From positions 1,674,001 to 1,738,000 of the forward strand of contig CAXIIO010001031.1 in NCBI GenBank assembly GCA_964028335.1: a stretch of DNA of 64,000 bases, given 5' to 3'. Below are positions 8,736 through 20,611 of the stretch, piece after piece (within the stretch, counting starts at the first letter, position 1; every line of letters begins with the position of its first letter). Source of the stretch: Altica lythri. Lineage: Eukaryota > Arthropoda > Insecta > Coleoptera > Chrysomelidae. A program made the position numbers and the translations under genes. Under the pieces are notes generated by a model. That model was not told the origin of the DNA and made no database searches. It saw nothing but the letters and a program-made list of their open reading frames with translations.

Positions 8736-9938
8736 TTAATCATCCGAAAAAGTATCGGATCCTGCATCTTGAACTGGGATAGACATTTTCTTAGTTGCCT
8801 TAGTTTTTGTGGTACTTGTTTTCTTAGCTCGAGAAATAGAAGTGTGTTGGGTTTTAAGAGCTTTATCTCTGTTCTCGGGGATAGATGCAACGGAAGTAAC
8901 CCATCTTTGTAAATTTTCCCAAGCTTTGACATCTTGTTTACCAGCTTTTAGCATTCCTGCTATTATTATGTCGGTTAGGTTGTCGACACCTAACTCCTCC
9001 GCTTTATTCCGTAGAGTTTCAGAATCTACCCCTAAGTAAGCGTCTTTCAAGATCTCTGCATGCACACCTTGAACAACCATCCCGTGCGGGGTGACCTTCT
9101 GTACGAAGTCTCTCCATCCAATCCCATAGTAGGGGGACCCTGAAGGAGCTGATATCTCTTGGTTCTTACTGGTACAGGGCTTGGGCTCTTCTGATTCCAG
9201 AGACCCTTTCTGCAATTTGAAGGAGTCTAAAGATTTTTGCAGTTTCGATATTTCAGCTTGGATGCGACTCATCTGGATGTGATCCTGTTTTCGCTGGTCT
9301 GCCGCCTCTTGTGTTATTCGATAGTATTCATTCATGCTATCTTTGATCTGATTCTTAACATCGTGTAAGAGCAAGATGGATTCGTTTAAGGTATGAGCAG
9401 TAGTTTTGACTGATTTTAAGACTCTAGCCTCCACGCTTTGAATTAGTTTCTCCTCAATATCATCCACTAAGTCTTTTATCCCTTCTCTGAGAAGCGTTCG
9501 TATCTCGACCATGAGATCTACATCTTCTTCGTCTTCTACATCATCAGCGCCTTGGGTATTTACCTCTACTGGTGAAGAGGATCTAGTCTCGACATGACCT
9601 GCACCGTCTCCAGCTGTCTCACCTTGTTGTATTTGAGGATCGTCTTGTGTTTGCTCATCATCATCAGCAGTATGATAGCCTATGTTGATCCCCAGATTCG
9701 CTTGTCGAGTGGTCGCGTCGTCTATCTCTGTCTGCAGAGTTCTCTTGGGGCATTTACATACCTCAGAGGCACAGACCGAACAAACCATTATTAATACTTT
9801 AGTGCAAATTGATGCGAAATCAGAACCCTTCTTATCTGTCACCTTTTCTGATAGCTTCTTCGATAACCTAGATAAGACTTCAGTAGAATCCTCAGAAAAA
9901 CTAATACTTCTTGATTTACTGTCAGAAGTATCTGACAT
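8736..9938 (-). CDS. P-like 400-aa protein, copy 3
   Basis: Intact. Carries I321L and K356N, a pair also found in the copies at 39826 and 51877. The T-run below it is followed by GGGG instead of GGG, shared with the unit at 51877. Confidence 0.7.
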   Translation of the reverse strand: MSDTSDSKSRSISFSEDSTEVLSRLSKKLSEKVTDKKGSDFASICTKVLIMVCSVCASEVCKCPKRTLQTEIDDATTRQANLGINIGYHTADDDEQTQDDPQIQQGETAGDGAGHVETRSSSPVEVNTQGADDVEDEEDVDLMVEIRTLLREGIKDLVDDIEEKLIQSVEARVLKSVKTTAHTLNESILLLHDVKNQIKDSMNEYYRITQEAADQRKQDHIQMSRIQAEISKLQKSLDSFKLQKGSLESEEPKPCTSKNQEISAPSGSPYYGIGWRDFVQKVTPHGMVVQGVHAEILKDAYLGVDSETLRNKAEELGVDNLTDIIIAGMLKAGKQDVKAWENLQRWVTSVASIPENRDKALKTQHTSISRAKKTSTTKTKATKKMSIPVQDAGSDTFSDD

Positions 9939-9954
9939 CGCATTTTTGACATCT

Positions 9955-11471
9955 ATAGGTTACATATTCCCTATAAAGTTGCGCTTTCGACTAAATATTA
10001 CTTACTACTATCTTTTCGACAATAGTGAGATGACATTTTGGGAAGGCTTTCGAACCACGAAATAAGGGTGGCCCTTTTTTTCTTGTTATCTTCATGCTTC
10101 ACTGTTGATTCACGCATTTTACTTGTGGTGTTTAGACCATGTTCTGTTTTTTAAACCACCCATGAACCATGTCTTCATTTAGCCCAAAGGTATTCAAAAA
10201 CATTAATTTACATACTCTCTTCTTCTCATTGTTTTTATTTCTCAAATAATACCAGTATGTTCCACCTCTTCTGGAAGGCTCGATTCCTTTGGATGATCTT
10301 TTTGTTGTGGTGTACTCCATATTTCCGGTGATATAAGCCCTTTTCTCCCCCCAGCCCATGTTTCCCCAAAATGCTTCAAACATGAGTCTTCTTTCGTCTT
10401 CTGTAAATGTATTACAGAAATGTTTTGAAGATTTTGACATACACTTGATCTGCAAGAATCGCCCATTTTTCTTTCTGGCCTGTCAATTCCGTAAGTAATT
10501 TTTTTCTTTTTGTTTCTTTGATAACCTTCATACCTCATTCCCCTCATTCTTTTGTACTTTGTTTTAATGACCAACCAGTCGGCTTTATCTGCGTTTTTCT
10601 TCCGTTTACGTGTTTTGGTAACTTCTCCATCTTCTTCAGGTTCACTGTTAGTACTCAGTTGATTATTATCAGGGTAAGAATCTGGATTATCAGGAGAATC
10701 GCCATCTTCCAAATATTCATTGTCGCTGTCATTAAAATCAAGATTCAAAACGTCTTTATCGCTTGTCTTTTCTTTTTGAAGTGACTGGTAATCTATTTTT
10801 TCATTTTCTCCATTTTCTGTGTCACTAAGAACCTCCCTTATAAGTTCTGCAACTGTTTGCATATTGTTAGTTTGGTAGTGTTCCACTTCGGTTTTATTGT
10901 GTGTATCCCCATTATGTCCTCTTTTTATTGCAAGGTTTAGCAGAGCATTAGACAAAACTGCATTTCTATTTTGGTAACAGCATCCATCTGACCATAATAT
11001 AACTGGCAAATTAGTATCTGGGCAATTTTCTTCTATATGTTTGACTATCAAAGTGGTGAATGTAGAGGCACTTAAATCGCCCTCTGTTTCATCCCACCAA
11101 TAATTTGCCCCATCATGAGATTCCAAGTTATATACTGTAAAATTGTGAACGGTTAATTTCTTCTTATAATATATAGCGCTGGCATTGATTAGTGGGCAGT
11201 TTTTCACTGCTTGTAGATCCATAGTAAAAGTATAGTTTTTTAAATGGCAGGCTTCTTCTTTATCTTTTGTTTTCTCCTCTCGAGCAACATTTTTTTGCTC
11301 TATTTGATAGGCATAATCTTGTTCTTCTATATTTCCAACCTCGTGTGAAGCACACGTATCACAGAAATCTTTCTTTGGTTTGTAAAGGCTTAAATTCATA
11401 TCACAAAATGTTTTATCAAAAATAGTAGAAGACACTGTTGCTTTATTGTTAGTATGACAATAGGTTACATA
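9955..11471 (-). pseudogene. Transposase-like remnant, copy 4
   Basis: Close to the array consensus with the FTVYNLES variant; the 419-codon frame is open. Confidence 0.7.
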
Positions 11472-11747
11472 ACTACTTGATTGCAGTTTCCTGCTAATCA
11501 ATTGTCATTTCAGTAAAACGTTTATCTACAAGTGATATCCTTTCGAATTGCAAACTAAAATGGTTAGTTCTATCTTGCAGATATACTAACCCCGTTTAAC
11601 TTTGAACTGTAATTCAATGTCCGTCGTGGCATATAGCCAGGGAAGTAGTTGTTGGTTCTTAGTAAACGGTCTATATGTTCTTTGATTTTCAAAGACTCCG
11701 TAAAACGTCATTATAGTATTTTTTTTTGGGCAAATCGAAACTACAAG

Positions 11748-12950
11748 TTAATCATCCGAAAAAGTATCGGATCCTGCATCTTGAACTGGGATAGACATTT
11801 TCTTAGTTGCCTTAGTTTTTGTGGTACTTGTTTTCTTAGCTCGAGAAATAGAAGTGTGTTGGGTTTTAAGAGCTTTATCTCTCTTCTCGGGGATAGATGC
11901 AACGGAAGTAACCCATCTTTGTAAATTTTCCCAAGCTTTGACATCTTGTTTACCAGCATTTAGCATTCCTGCTATTATTATGTCGGTTATGTTGTCGACA
12001 CCTAACTCCTCCGCTTTATTTCGTAGAGTTTCAGCATCTACCCCTAAGTAAGCGTCTTTCAAGATCTCTGCATGCACACCTTGAACAACCATCCCGTGCG
12101 GGGTGACCTTCTGTACGAAGTCTCTCCATCCAATCCCATAGTAGGGGGACCCTGAAGGAGCTGATATCTCTTGGTTCTTACTGGTACAGGGCTTGGGCTC
12201 TTCTGATTCCAGAGACCCTTTCTGCAATTTGAAGGAGTCTAAAGATTTTTGCAGTTTCGATATTTCAGCTTGGATGCGACTCATCTGGATGTGATCCTGT
12301 TTTCGCTGGTCTGCCGCCTCTTGTGTTATTCGATAGTATTCATTCATGCTATCTTTGATCTGATTCTTAACATCGTGTAAGAGCAAGATGGATTCGTTTA
12401 AGGTATGAGCAGTAGTTTTGACTGATTTTAAGACTCTAGCCTCCACGCTTTGAATCAGTTTCTCCTCAATATCATCCACTAAGTCTTTTATCCCTTCTCT
12501 GAGAAGCGTTCGTATCTCGACCATGAGATCTACATCTTCTTCGTCTTCTACATCATCAGCGCCTTGGGTATTTACCTCTACTGGTGAAGAGGATCTAGTC
12601 TCGACATGACCTGCACCGTCTCCAGCTGTCTCACCTTGTTGTATTTGAGGATCGTCTTGTGTTTGCTCATCATCATCAGCAGTATGATAGCCTATGTTGA
12701 TCCCCAGATTCGCTTGTCGAGTGGTCGCGTCGTCTATCTCTGTCTGCAGAGTTCTCTTGGGGCATTTACATACCTCAGAGGCACAGACTGAACAAACCAT
12801 TATTAATACTTTAGTGCAAATTGATGCGAAATCAGAACCCTTCTTATCTGTCACCTTTTCTGATAGCTTCTTCGATAACCTAGATAAGACTTCAGTAGAA
12901 TCCTCAGAAAAACTAATACTTCTTGATTTACTGTCAGAAGTATCTGACAT
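11748..12950 (-). CDS. P-like 400-aa protein, copy 4
   Basis: Intact. Carries S306A (private) and K331N; K331N recurs in the copy at 60917, together with a linked upstream change (ccgtataaag near 12982), so these two units share a recent ancestor. Confidence 0.7.
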   Translation of the reverse strand: MSDTSDSKSRSISFSEDSTEVLSRLSKKLSEKVTDKKGSDFASICTKVLIMVCSVCASEVCKCPKRTLQTEIDDATTRQANLGINIGYHTADDDEQTQDDPQIQQGETAGDGAGHVETRSSSPVEVNTQGADDVEDEEDVDLMVEIRTLLREGIKDLVDDIEEKLIQSVEARVLKSVKTTAHTLNESILLLHDVKNQIKDSMNEYYRITQEAADQRKQDHIQMSRIQAEISKLQKSLDSFKLQKGSLESEEPKPCTSKNQEISAPSGSPYYGIGWRDFVQKVTPHGMVVQGVHAEILKDAYLGVDAETLRNKAEELGVDNITDIIIAGMLNAGKQDVKAWENLQRWVTSVASIPEKRDKALKTQHTSISRAKKTSTTKTKATKKMSIPVQDAGSDTFSDD

Positions 12951-12966
12951 CGCATTTTTGACATCT

Positions 12967-14483
12967 ATAGGTTACATATTCCGTATAAAGTTGCGCTTTC
13001 GACTAAATATTACTTACTACTATCTTTTCGACAATAGTGAGATGGCATTTTGGGAAGGCTTTCGAACCACGAAATAAGGGTGGCCCTTTTTTTCTTGTTA
13101 TCTTCATGCTTCACTGTTGATTCACGCATTTTACTTGTGGTGTTTAGACCATGTTCTGTTTTTTAAACCACCCATGAACCATGTCTTCATTTAGCCCAAA
13201 GGTATTCAAAAACATTAATTTACATACTCTCTTCTTCTCATTGTTTTTATTTCTCAAATAATACCAGTATGTTCCACCTCTTCTGGAAGGCTCGATTCCT
13301 TTGGATGATCTTTTTGTTGTGGTGTACTCCATATTTCCGGTGATATAAGCCCTTTTCTCCCCCCAGCCCATGTTTCCCCAAAATGCTTCAAACATGAGTC
13401 TTCTTTCGTCTTCTGTAAATGTATTACAGAAATGTTTTGAAGATTTTGACATACACTTGATCTGCAAGAATCGCCCATTTTTCTTTCTGGCCTGTCAATT
13501 CCGTAAGTAATTTTTTTCTTTTTGTTTCTTTGATAACCTTCATACCTCATTCCCCTCATTCTTTTGTACTTTGTTTTAATGACCAACCAGTCGGCTTTAT
13601 CTGCGTTTTTCTTCCGTTTACGTGTTTTGGTAACTTCTCCATCTTCTTCAGGTTCACTGTTAGTACTCAGTTGATTATTATCAGGGTAAGAATCTGGATT
13701 ATCAGGAGAATCGCCATCTTCCAAATATTCATTGTCGCTGTCATTAAAATCAAGATTCAAAACGTCTTTATCGCTTGTCTTTTCTTTTTGAAGTGACTGG
13801 TAATCTATTTTTTCATTTTCTCCATTTTCTGTGTCACTAAGAACCTCCCTTATAAGTTCTGCAACTGTTTGCATATTGTTAGTTTGGTAGTGTTCCACTT
13901 CGGTTTTATTGTGTGTATCCCCATTATGTCCTCTTTTTATTGCAAGGTTTAGCAGAGCATTAGACAAAACTGCATTTCTATTTTGGTAACAGCATCCATC
14001 TGACCATAATATAACTGGCAAATTAGTATCTGGGCAATTTTCTTCTATATGTTTGACTATCAAAGTGGTGAATGTAGAGGCACTTAAATCGCCCTCTGTT
14101 TCATCCCACCAATAATTTGCCCCATCATGAGAGTCCAAGTTATATACTGTAAAATTGTGAACGGTTAATTTCTTCTTATAATATATAGCGCTGGCATTGA
14201 TTAGTGGGCAGTTTTTCACTGCTTGTAGATCCATAGTAAAAGTATAGTTTTTTAAATGGCAGGCTTCTTCTTTATCTTTTGTTTTCTCCTCTCGAGCAAC
14301 ATTTTTTTGCTCTATTTGATAGGCATAATCTTGTTCTTCTATATTTCCAACCTCGTGTGAAGCACACGTATCACAGAAATCTTTCTTTGGTTTGTAAAGG
14401 CTTAAATTCATTTCACAAAATGTTTTATCAAAAATAGTAGAAGACACTGTTGCTTTATTGTTAGTATGACAATAGGTTACATA
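12967..14483 (-). pseudogene. Transposase-like remnant, copy 5
   Basis: Private Asp-to-Glu change just before NLSLYKPKKD (near 14411). FTVYNLDS variant. Confidence 0.7.
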
Positions 14484-14763
14484 ACTACTTGATTGCAGTT
14501 TCCTGCTAATCAATTGTCATTTCAGTAAAACGTTTATCTACAAGTGATATCCTTTCGAATTGCAAACTAAAATGGTTAGTTCTATCTTGCAGATATACTA
14601 ACCCCGTTTAACTTTGAACTGTAATTCAATGTCCGTCGTGGCATATAGCCAGGGAAGTAGTTGTTGGTTCTTAGTAAACGGTCTATATGTTCTTTGATTT
14701 TCAAAGACTCCGTAAAACGTCATTATAGTTTTTTTTTTTTTTTGGGCAAATCGAAACTACAAG

Positions 14764-15966
14764 TTAATCATCCGAAAAAGTATCGGATCCTGCATCTTGA
14801 ACTGGGATAGACATTTTCTTAGTTGCCTTAGTTTTTGTGGTACTTGTTTTCTTAGCTCGAGAAATAGAAGTGTGTTGGGTTTTAAGAGCTTTATCTCTCT
14901 TCTCGGGGATAGATGCAACGGAAGTAACCCATCTTTGTAAATTTTCCCAAGCTTTGACATCTTGTTTACCAGCTTTTAGCATTCCTGCTATTATTATGTC
15001 GGTTATGTTGTCGACACCTAACTCCTCCGCTTTATTCCGTAGAGTTTCAGAATCTACCCCTAAGTAAGCGTCTTTCAAGATCTCTGCATGCACACCTTGA
15101 ACAACCATCCCGTGCGGGGTGACCTTCTGTACGAAGTCTCTCCATCCAATCCCATAGTAGGGGGACCCTGAAGGAGCTGATATCTCTTGGTTCTTACTGG
15201 TACAGGGCTTGGGCTCTTCTGATTCCAGAGACCCTTTCTGCAATTTGAAGGAGTCTAAAGATTTTTGCAGTTTCGATATTTCAGCTTGGATGCGACTCAT
15301 CTGGATGTGATCCTGTTTTCGCTGGTCTGCCGCCTCTTGTGTTATTCGATAGTATTCATTCATGCTATCTTTGATCTGATTCTTAACATCGTGTAAGAGC
15401 AAGATGGATTCGTTTAAGGTATGAGCAGTAGTTTTGACTGATTTTAAGACTCTAGCCTCCACGCTTTGAATCAGTTTCTCCTCAATATCATCCACTAAGT
15501 CTTTTATCCCTTCTCTGAGAAGCGTTCGTATCTCGACCATGAGATCTACATCTTCTTCGTCTTCTACATCATCAGCGCCTTGGGTATTTACCTCTACTGG
15601 TGAAGAGGATCTAGTCTCGACATGACCTGCACCGTCTCCAGCTGTCTCACCTTGTTGTATTTGAGGATCGTCTTGTGTTTGCTCATCATCATCAGCAGTA
15701 TGATAGCCTATGTTGATCCCCACATTCGCTTGTCGAGTGGTCGCGTCGTCTATCTCTGTCTGCAGAGTTCTCTTGGGGCATTTACATACCTCAGAGGCAC
15801 AGACTGAACAAACCATTATTAATACTTTAGTGCAAATTGATGCGAAATCAGAACCCTTCTTATTTGTCACCTTTTCTGATAGCTTCTTCGATAACCTAGA
15901 TAAGACTTCAGTAGAATCCTCAGAAAAACTAATACTTCTTGATTTACTGTCAGAAGTATCTGACAT
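14764..15966 (-). CDS. P-like 400-aa protein, copy 5
   Basis: Intact. Carries D35N and L82V, both private in this window. The T-run below it is the longest seen, 15 bases. Confidence 0.7.
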   Translation of the reverse strand: MSDTSDSKSRSISFSEDSTEVLSRLSKKLSEKVTNKKGSDFASICTKVLIMVCSVCASEVCKCPKRTLQTEIDDATTRQANVGINIGYHTADDDEQTQDDPQIQQGETAGDGAGHVETRSSSPVEVNTQGADDVEDEEDVDLMVEIRTLLREGIKDLVDDIEEKLIQSVEARVLKSVKTTAHTLNESILLLHDVKNQIKDSMNEYYRITQEAADQRKQDHIQMSRIQAEISKLQKSLDSFKLQKGSLESEEPKPCTSKNQEISAPSGSPYYGIGWRDFVQKVTPHGMVVQGVHAEILKDAYLGVDSETLRNKAEELGVDNITDIIIAGMLKAGKQDVKAWENLQRWVTSVASIPEKRDKALKTQHTSISRAKKTSTTKTKATKKMSIPVQDAGSDTFSDD

Positions 15967-15982
15967 CGCATTTTTGACATCT

Positions 15983-17499
15983 ATAGGTTACATATTCCCT
16001 ATAAAGTTGCGCTTTCGACTAAATATTACTTACTACTATCTTTTCGACAATAATGAGATGGCATTTTGGGAAGGCTTTCGAACCACGAAATAAGGGTGGC
16101 CCTTTTTTCCTTGTTATCTTCATGCTTCACTGTTGATTCACGCATTTTACTTGTGGTGTTTAGACCATGTTCTGTTTTTTAAACCACCCATGAACCATGT
16201 CTTCATTTAGCCCAAAGGTATTCAAAAACATTAATTTACATACTCTCTTCTTCTCATTGTTTTTATTTCTCAAATAATACCAGTATGTTCCACCTCTTCT
16301 GGAAGGCTCGATTCCTTTGGATGATCTTTTTGTTGTGGTGTACTCCATATTTCCGGTGATATAAGCCCTTTTCTCCCCCCAGCCCATGTTTCCCCAAAAT
16401 GCTTCAAACATGAGTCTTCTTTCGTCTTCTGTAAATGTATTACAGAAATGTTTTGAAGATTTTGACATACACTTGATCTGCAAGAATCGCCCATTTTTCT
16501 TTCTGGCCTGTCAATTCCGTAAGTAATTTTTTTCTTTTTGTTTCTTTGATAACCTTCATACCTCATTCCCCTCATTCTTTTGTACTTTGTTTTAATGACC
16601 AACCAGTCGGCTTTATCTGCGTTTTTCTTCCGTTTACGTGTTTTGGTAACTTCTCCATCTTCTTCAGGTTCACTGTTAGTACTCAGTTGATTATTATCAG
16701 GGTAAGAATCTGGATTATCAGGAGAATCGCCATCTTCCAAATATTCATTGTCGCTGTCATTAAAATCAAGATTCAAAACGTCTTTATCGCTTGTCTTTTC
16801 TTTTTGAAGTGACTGGTAATCTATTTTTTCATTTTCTCCATTTTCTGTGTCACTAAGAACCTCCCTTATAAGTTCTGCAACTGTTTGCATATTGTTAGTT
16901 TGGTAGTGTTCCACTTCGGTTTTATTGTGTGTATCCCCATTATGTCCTCTTTTTATTGCAAGGTTTAGCAGAGCATTAGACAAAACTGCATTCTTATTTG
17001 GGTAACAGCATCCATCTGACCATAATATAACTGGCAAATTAGTATCTGGGCAATTTTCTTCTATATGTTTGACTATCAAAGTGGTGAATGTAGAGGCACT
17101 TAAATCGCCCTCTGTTTCATCCCACCAATAATTTGCCCCATCATGAGAGTCCAAGTTATATACTGTAAAATTGTGAACGGTTAATTGCTTCTTATAATAT
17201 ATAGCGCTGGCATTGATTAGTGGGCAGTTTTTCACTGCTTGTAGATCCATAGTAAAAGTATAGTTTTTTAAATGGCAGGCTTCTTCTTTATCTTTTGTTC
17301 TCTCCTCTCGAGCAACATTTTTTTGCTCTATTTGATAGGCATAATCTTGTTCTTCTATATTTCCAACCTCGTGTGAAGCACACGTATCACAGAAATCTTT
17401 CTTTGGTTTGTAAAGGCTTAAATTCATATCACAAAATGTTTTATCAAAAATAGTAGAAGACACTGTTGCTTTATTGTTAGTATGACAATAGGTTACATA
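15983..17499 (-). pseudogene. Transposase-like remnant, copy 6 (PNK haplotype)
   Basis: The motif after the second Asp reads DGCCYPNKN in place of DGCCYQNRN, and YYKKQL replaces YYKKKL. The same haplotype recurs at 35020-36536 and 44057-45573. Confidence 0.7.
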
Positions 17500-17777
17500 A
17501 CTACTTGATTGCAGTTTCCTGCTAATCAATTGTCATTTCAGTAAAACGTTTATCTACAAGTGATATCCTTTCGAATTGCAAACTAAAATGGTTAGTTCTA
17601 TCTTGCAGATATACTAACCCCGTTTAACTTTTAACTGTAATTCAATGTCCGTCGTGGCATATAGCCAGGGAAGTAGTTGTTGGCTCTTAGTAAACGGTCT
17701 ATATGTTCTTTGATTTTCAAAGACTCCGTAAAACGTCATTATAGTTTTTTTTTTTTTGGGCAAATCGAAACTACAAG

Positions 17778-18980
17778 TTAATCATCCGAAAAAGTATCGG
17801 ATCCTGCATCTTGAACTGGGATAGACATTTTCTTAGTTGCCTTAGTTTTTGTGGTACTTGTTTTCTTAGCTCGAGAAATAGAAGTGTGTTGGGTTTTAAG
17901 AGCTTTATCTCTCTTCTCGGGGATAGATGCAACGGAAGTAACCCATCTTTGTAAATTTTCCCAAGCTTTGACATCTTGTTTACCAGCTTTTAGCATTCCT
18001 GCTATTATTATGTCGGTTATGTTGTCGACACCTAACTCCTCCGCTTTATTCCGTAGAGTTTCAGAATCTACCCCTAAGTAAGCGTCTTTCAAGATCTCTG
18101 CATGCACACCTTGAACAACCATCCCGTGCGGGGTGACCTTCTGTACGAAGTCTCTCCATCCAATCCCATAGTAGGGGGACCCTGAAGGAGCTGATATCTC
18201 TTGGTTCTTACTGGTACAGGGCTTGGGCTCTTCTGATTCCAGAGACCCTTTCTGCAATTTGAAGGAGTCTAAAGATTTTTGCAGTTTCGATATTTCAGCT
18301 TGGATGCGACTCATCTGGATGTGATCCTGTTTTCGCTGGTCTGCCGCCTCTTGTGTTATTCGATAGTATTCATTCATGCTATCTTTGATCTGATTCTTAA
18401 CATCGTGTAAGAGCAAGATGGATTCGTTTAAGGTATGAGCAGTAGTTTTGACTGATTTTAAGACTCTAGCCTCCACGCTTTGAATCAGTTTCTCCTCAAT
18501 ATCATCCACTAAGTCTTTTATCCCTTCTCTGAGAAGCGTTCGTATCTCGACCATGAGATCTACATCTTCTTCGTCTTCTACATCATCAGCGCCTTGGGTA
18601 TTTACCTCTACTGGTGAAGAGGATCTAGTCTCGACATGACCTGCACCGTCTCCAGCTGTCTCACCTTGTTGTATTTGAGGATCGTCTTGTGTTTGCTCAT
18701 CATCAGCAGCAGTATGATAGCCTATGTTGATCCCCAGATTCGCTTGTCGAGTGGTCGCGTCGTCTATCTCTGTCTGCAGAGTTCTCTTGGGGCATTTACA
18801 TACCTCAGAGGCACAGACTGAACAAACCATTATTAATACTTTAGTGCAAATTGATGCGAAATCAGAACCCTTCTTATCTGTCACCTTTTCTGATAGCTTC
18901 TTCGATAACCTAGATAAGACTTCAGTAGAATCCTCAGAAAAACTAATACTTCTTGATTTACTGTCAGAAGTATCTGACAT
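17778..18980 (-). CDS. P-like 400-aa protein, copy 6
   Basis: Intact. Carries D92A in the acidic stretch, private in this window. Confidence 0.7.
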   Translation of the reverse strand: MSDTSDSKSRSISFSEDSTEVLSRLSKKLSEKVTDKKGSDFASICTKVLIMVCSVCASEVCKCPKRTLQTEIDDATTRQANLGINIGYHTAADDEQTQDDPQIQQGETAGDGAGHVETRSSSPVEVNTQGADDVEDEEDVDLMVEIRTLLREGIKDLVDDIEEKLIQSVEARVLKSVKTTAHTLNESILLLHDVKNQIKDSMNEYYRITQEAADQRKQDHIQMSRIQAEISKLQKSLDSFKLQKGSLESEEPKPCTSKNQEISAPSGSPYYGIGWRDFVQKVTPHGMVVQGVHAEILKDAYLGVDSETLRNKAEELGVDNITDIIIAGMLKAGKQDVKAWENLQRWVTSVASIPEKRDKALKTQHTSISRAKKTSTTKTKATKKMSIPVQDAGSDTFSDD

Positions 18981-18996
18981 CGCATTTTTGACATCT

Positions 18997-20513
18997 ATAG
19001 GTTACATATTCCCTATAAAGTTGCGCTTTCGACTAAATATTACTTACTACTATCTTTTCGACAATAATGAGATGGCATTTTGGGAAGGCTTTCGAACCAC
19101 GAAATAAGGGTGGCCCTTTTTTCCTTGTTATCTTCATGCTTCACTGTTGATTCACGCATTTTACTTGTGGTGTTTAGACCATGTTCTGTTTTTTAAACCA
19201 CCCATGAACCATGTCTTCATTTAGCCCAAAGGTATTCAAAAACATTAATTTACATACTCTCTTCTTCTCATTGTTTTTATTTCTCAAATAATACCAGTAT
19301 GTTCCACCTCTTCTGGAAGGCTCGATTCCTTTGGATGATCTTTTTGTTGTGGTGTACTCCATATTTCCGGTGATATAAGCCCTTTTCTCCCCCCAGCTCA
19401 TGTTTCCCCAAAATGCTTCAAACATGAGTCTTCTTTCGTCTTCTGTAAATGTATTACAGAAATGTTTTGAAGATTTTGACATACACTTGATCTGCAAGAA
19501 TCGCCCATTTTTCTTTCTGGCCTGTCAATTCCGTAAGTAATTTTTTTCTTTTTGTTTCTTTGATAACCTTCATACCTCATTCCCCTCATTCTTTTGTACT
19601 TTGTTTTAATGACCAACCAGTCGGCTTTATCTGCGTTTTTCTTCCGTTTACGTGTTTTGGTAACTTCTCCATCTTCTTCAGGTTCACTGTTAGTACTCAG
19701 TTGATTATTATCAGGGTAAGAATCTGGATTATCAGGAGAATCGCCATCTTCCAAATATTCATTGTCGCTGTCATTAAAATCAAGATTCAAAACGTCTTTA
19801 TCGCTTGTCTTTTCTTTTTGAAGTGACTGGTAATCTATTTTTTCATTTTCTCCATTTTCTGTGTCACTAAGAACCTCCCTTATAAGTTCTGCAACTGTTT
19901 GCATATTGTTAGTTTGGTAGTGTTCCACTTCGGTTTTATTGTGTGTATCCCCATTATGTCCTCTTTTTATTGCAAGGTTTAGCAGAGCATTAGACAAAAC
20001 TGCATTTCTATTTTGGTAACAGCATCCATCTGACCATAATATAACTGGCAAATTAGTATCTGGGCAATTTTCTTCTATATGTTTGACTATCAAAGTGGTG
20101 AATGTAGAGGCACTTAAATCGCCCTCTGTTTCATCCCACCAATAATTTGCCCCATCATGAGAGTCCAAGTTATATACTGTAAAATTGTGAACGGTTAATT
20201 TCTTCTTATAATATATAGCGCTGGCATTGATTAGTGGGCAGTTTTTCACTGCTTGTAGATCCATAGTAAAAGTATAGTTTTTTAAATGGCAGGCTTCTTC
20301 TTTATCTTTTGTTCTCTCCTCTCGAGCAACATTTTTTTGCTCTATTTGATAGGCATAATCTTGTTCTTCTATATTTCCAACCTCGTGTGAAGCACACGTA
20401 TCACAGAAATCTTTCTTTGGTTTGTAAAGGCTTAAATTCATATCACAAAATGTTTTATCAAAAATAGTAGAAGACACTGTTGCTTTATTGTTAGTATGAC
20501 AATAGGTTACATA
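18997..20513 (-). pseudogene. Transposase-like remnant, copy 7 (core of the unit split by the retrotransposon)
   Basis: FTVYNLDS variant. A TGG-to-TGA change at 19398-19400 shortens the core frame to 381 codons. It is separated from its own P-like ORF (30789-31991) by the retrotransposon. Confidence 0.7.
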
Positions 20514-20611
20514 ACTACTTGATTGCAGTTTCCTGCTAATCAATTGTCATTTCAGTAAAACATTTATCTACAAGTGATATCCTTTCGAATTGCAAACTAA
20601 AATGGTTAGTT

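Larger units (their letters stand above)
1..20611 (-). repeat. Left block of the 3.01-kb tandem array (about 6.8 units)
   Basis: Near-identical head-to-tail units repeat every 3,012-3,016 bp; the stop codons of the 400-codon ORF fall at 2711, 5723, 8736, 11748, 14764 and 17778. Most of the period change comes from a T-run of 8-15 bases. Copies differ by scattered single substitutions, so amplification is recent or the array is homogenised. The block is open at the left window edge and is cut at 20611 by the retrotransposon. No promoter inside the unit could be recognised. Confidence 0.98.
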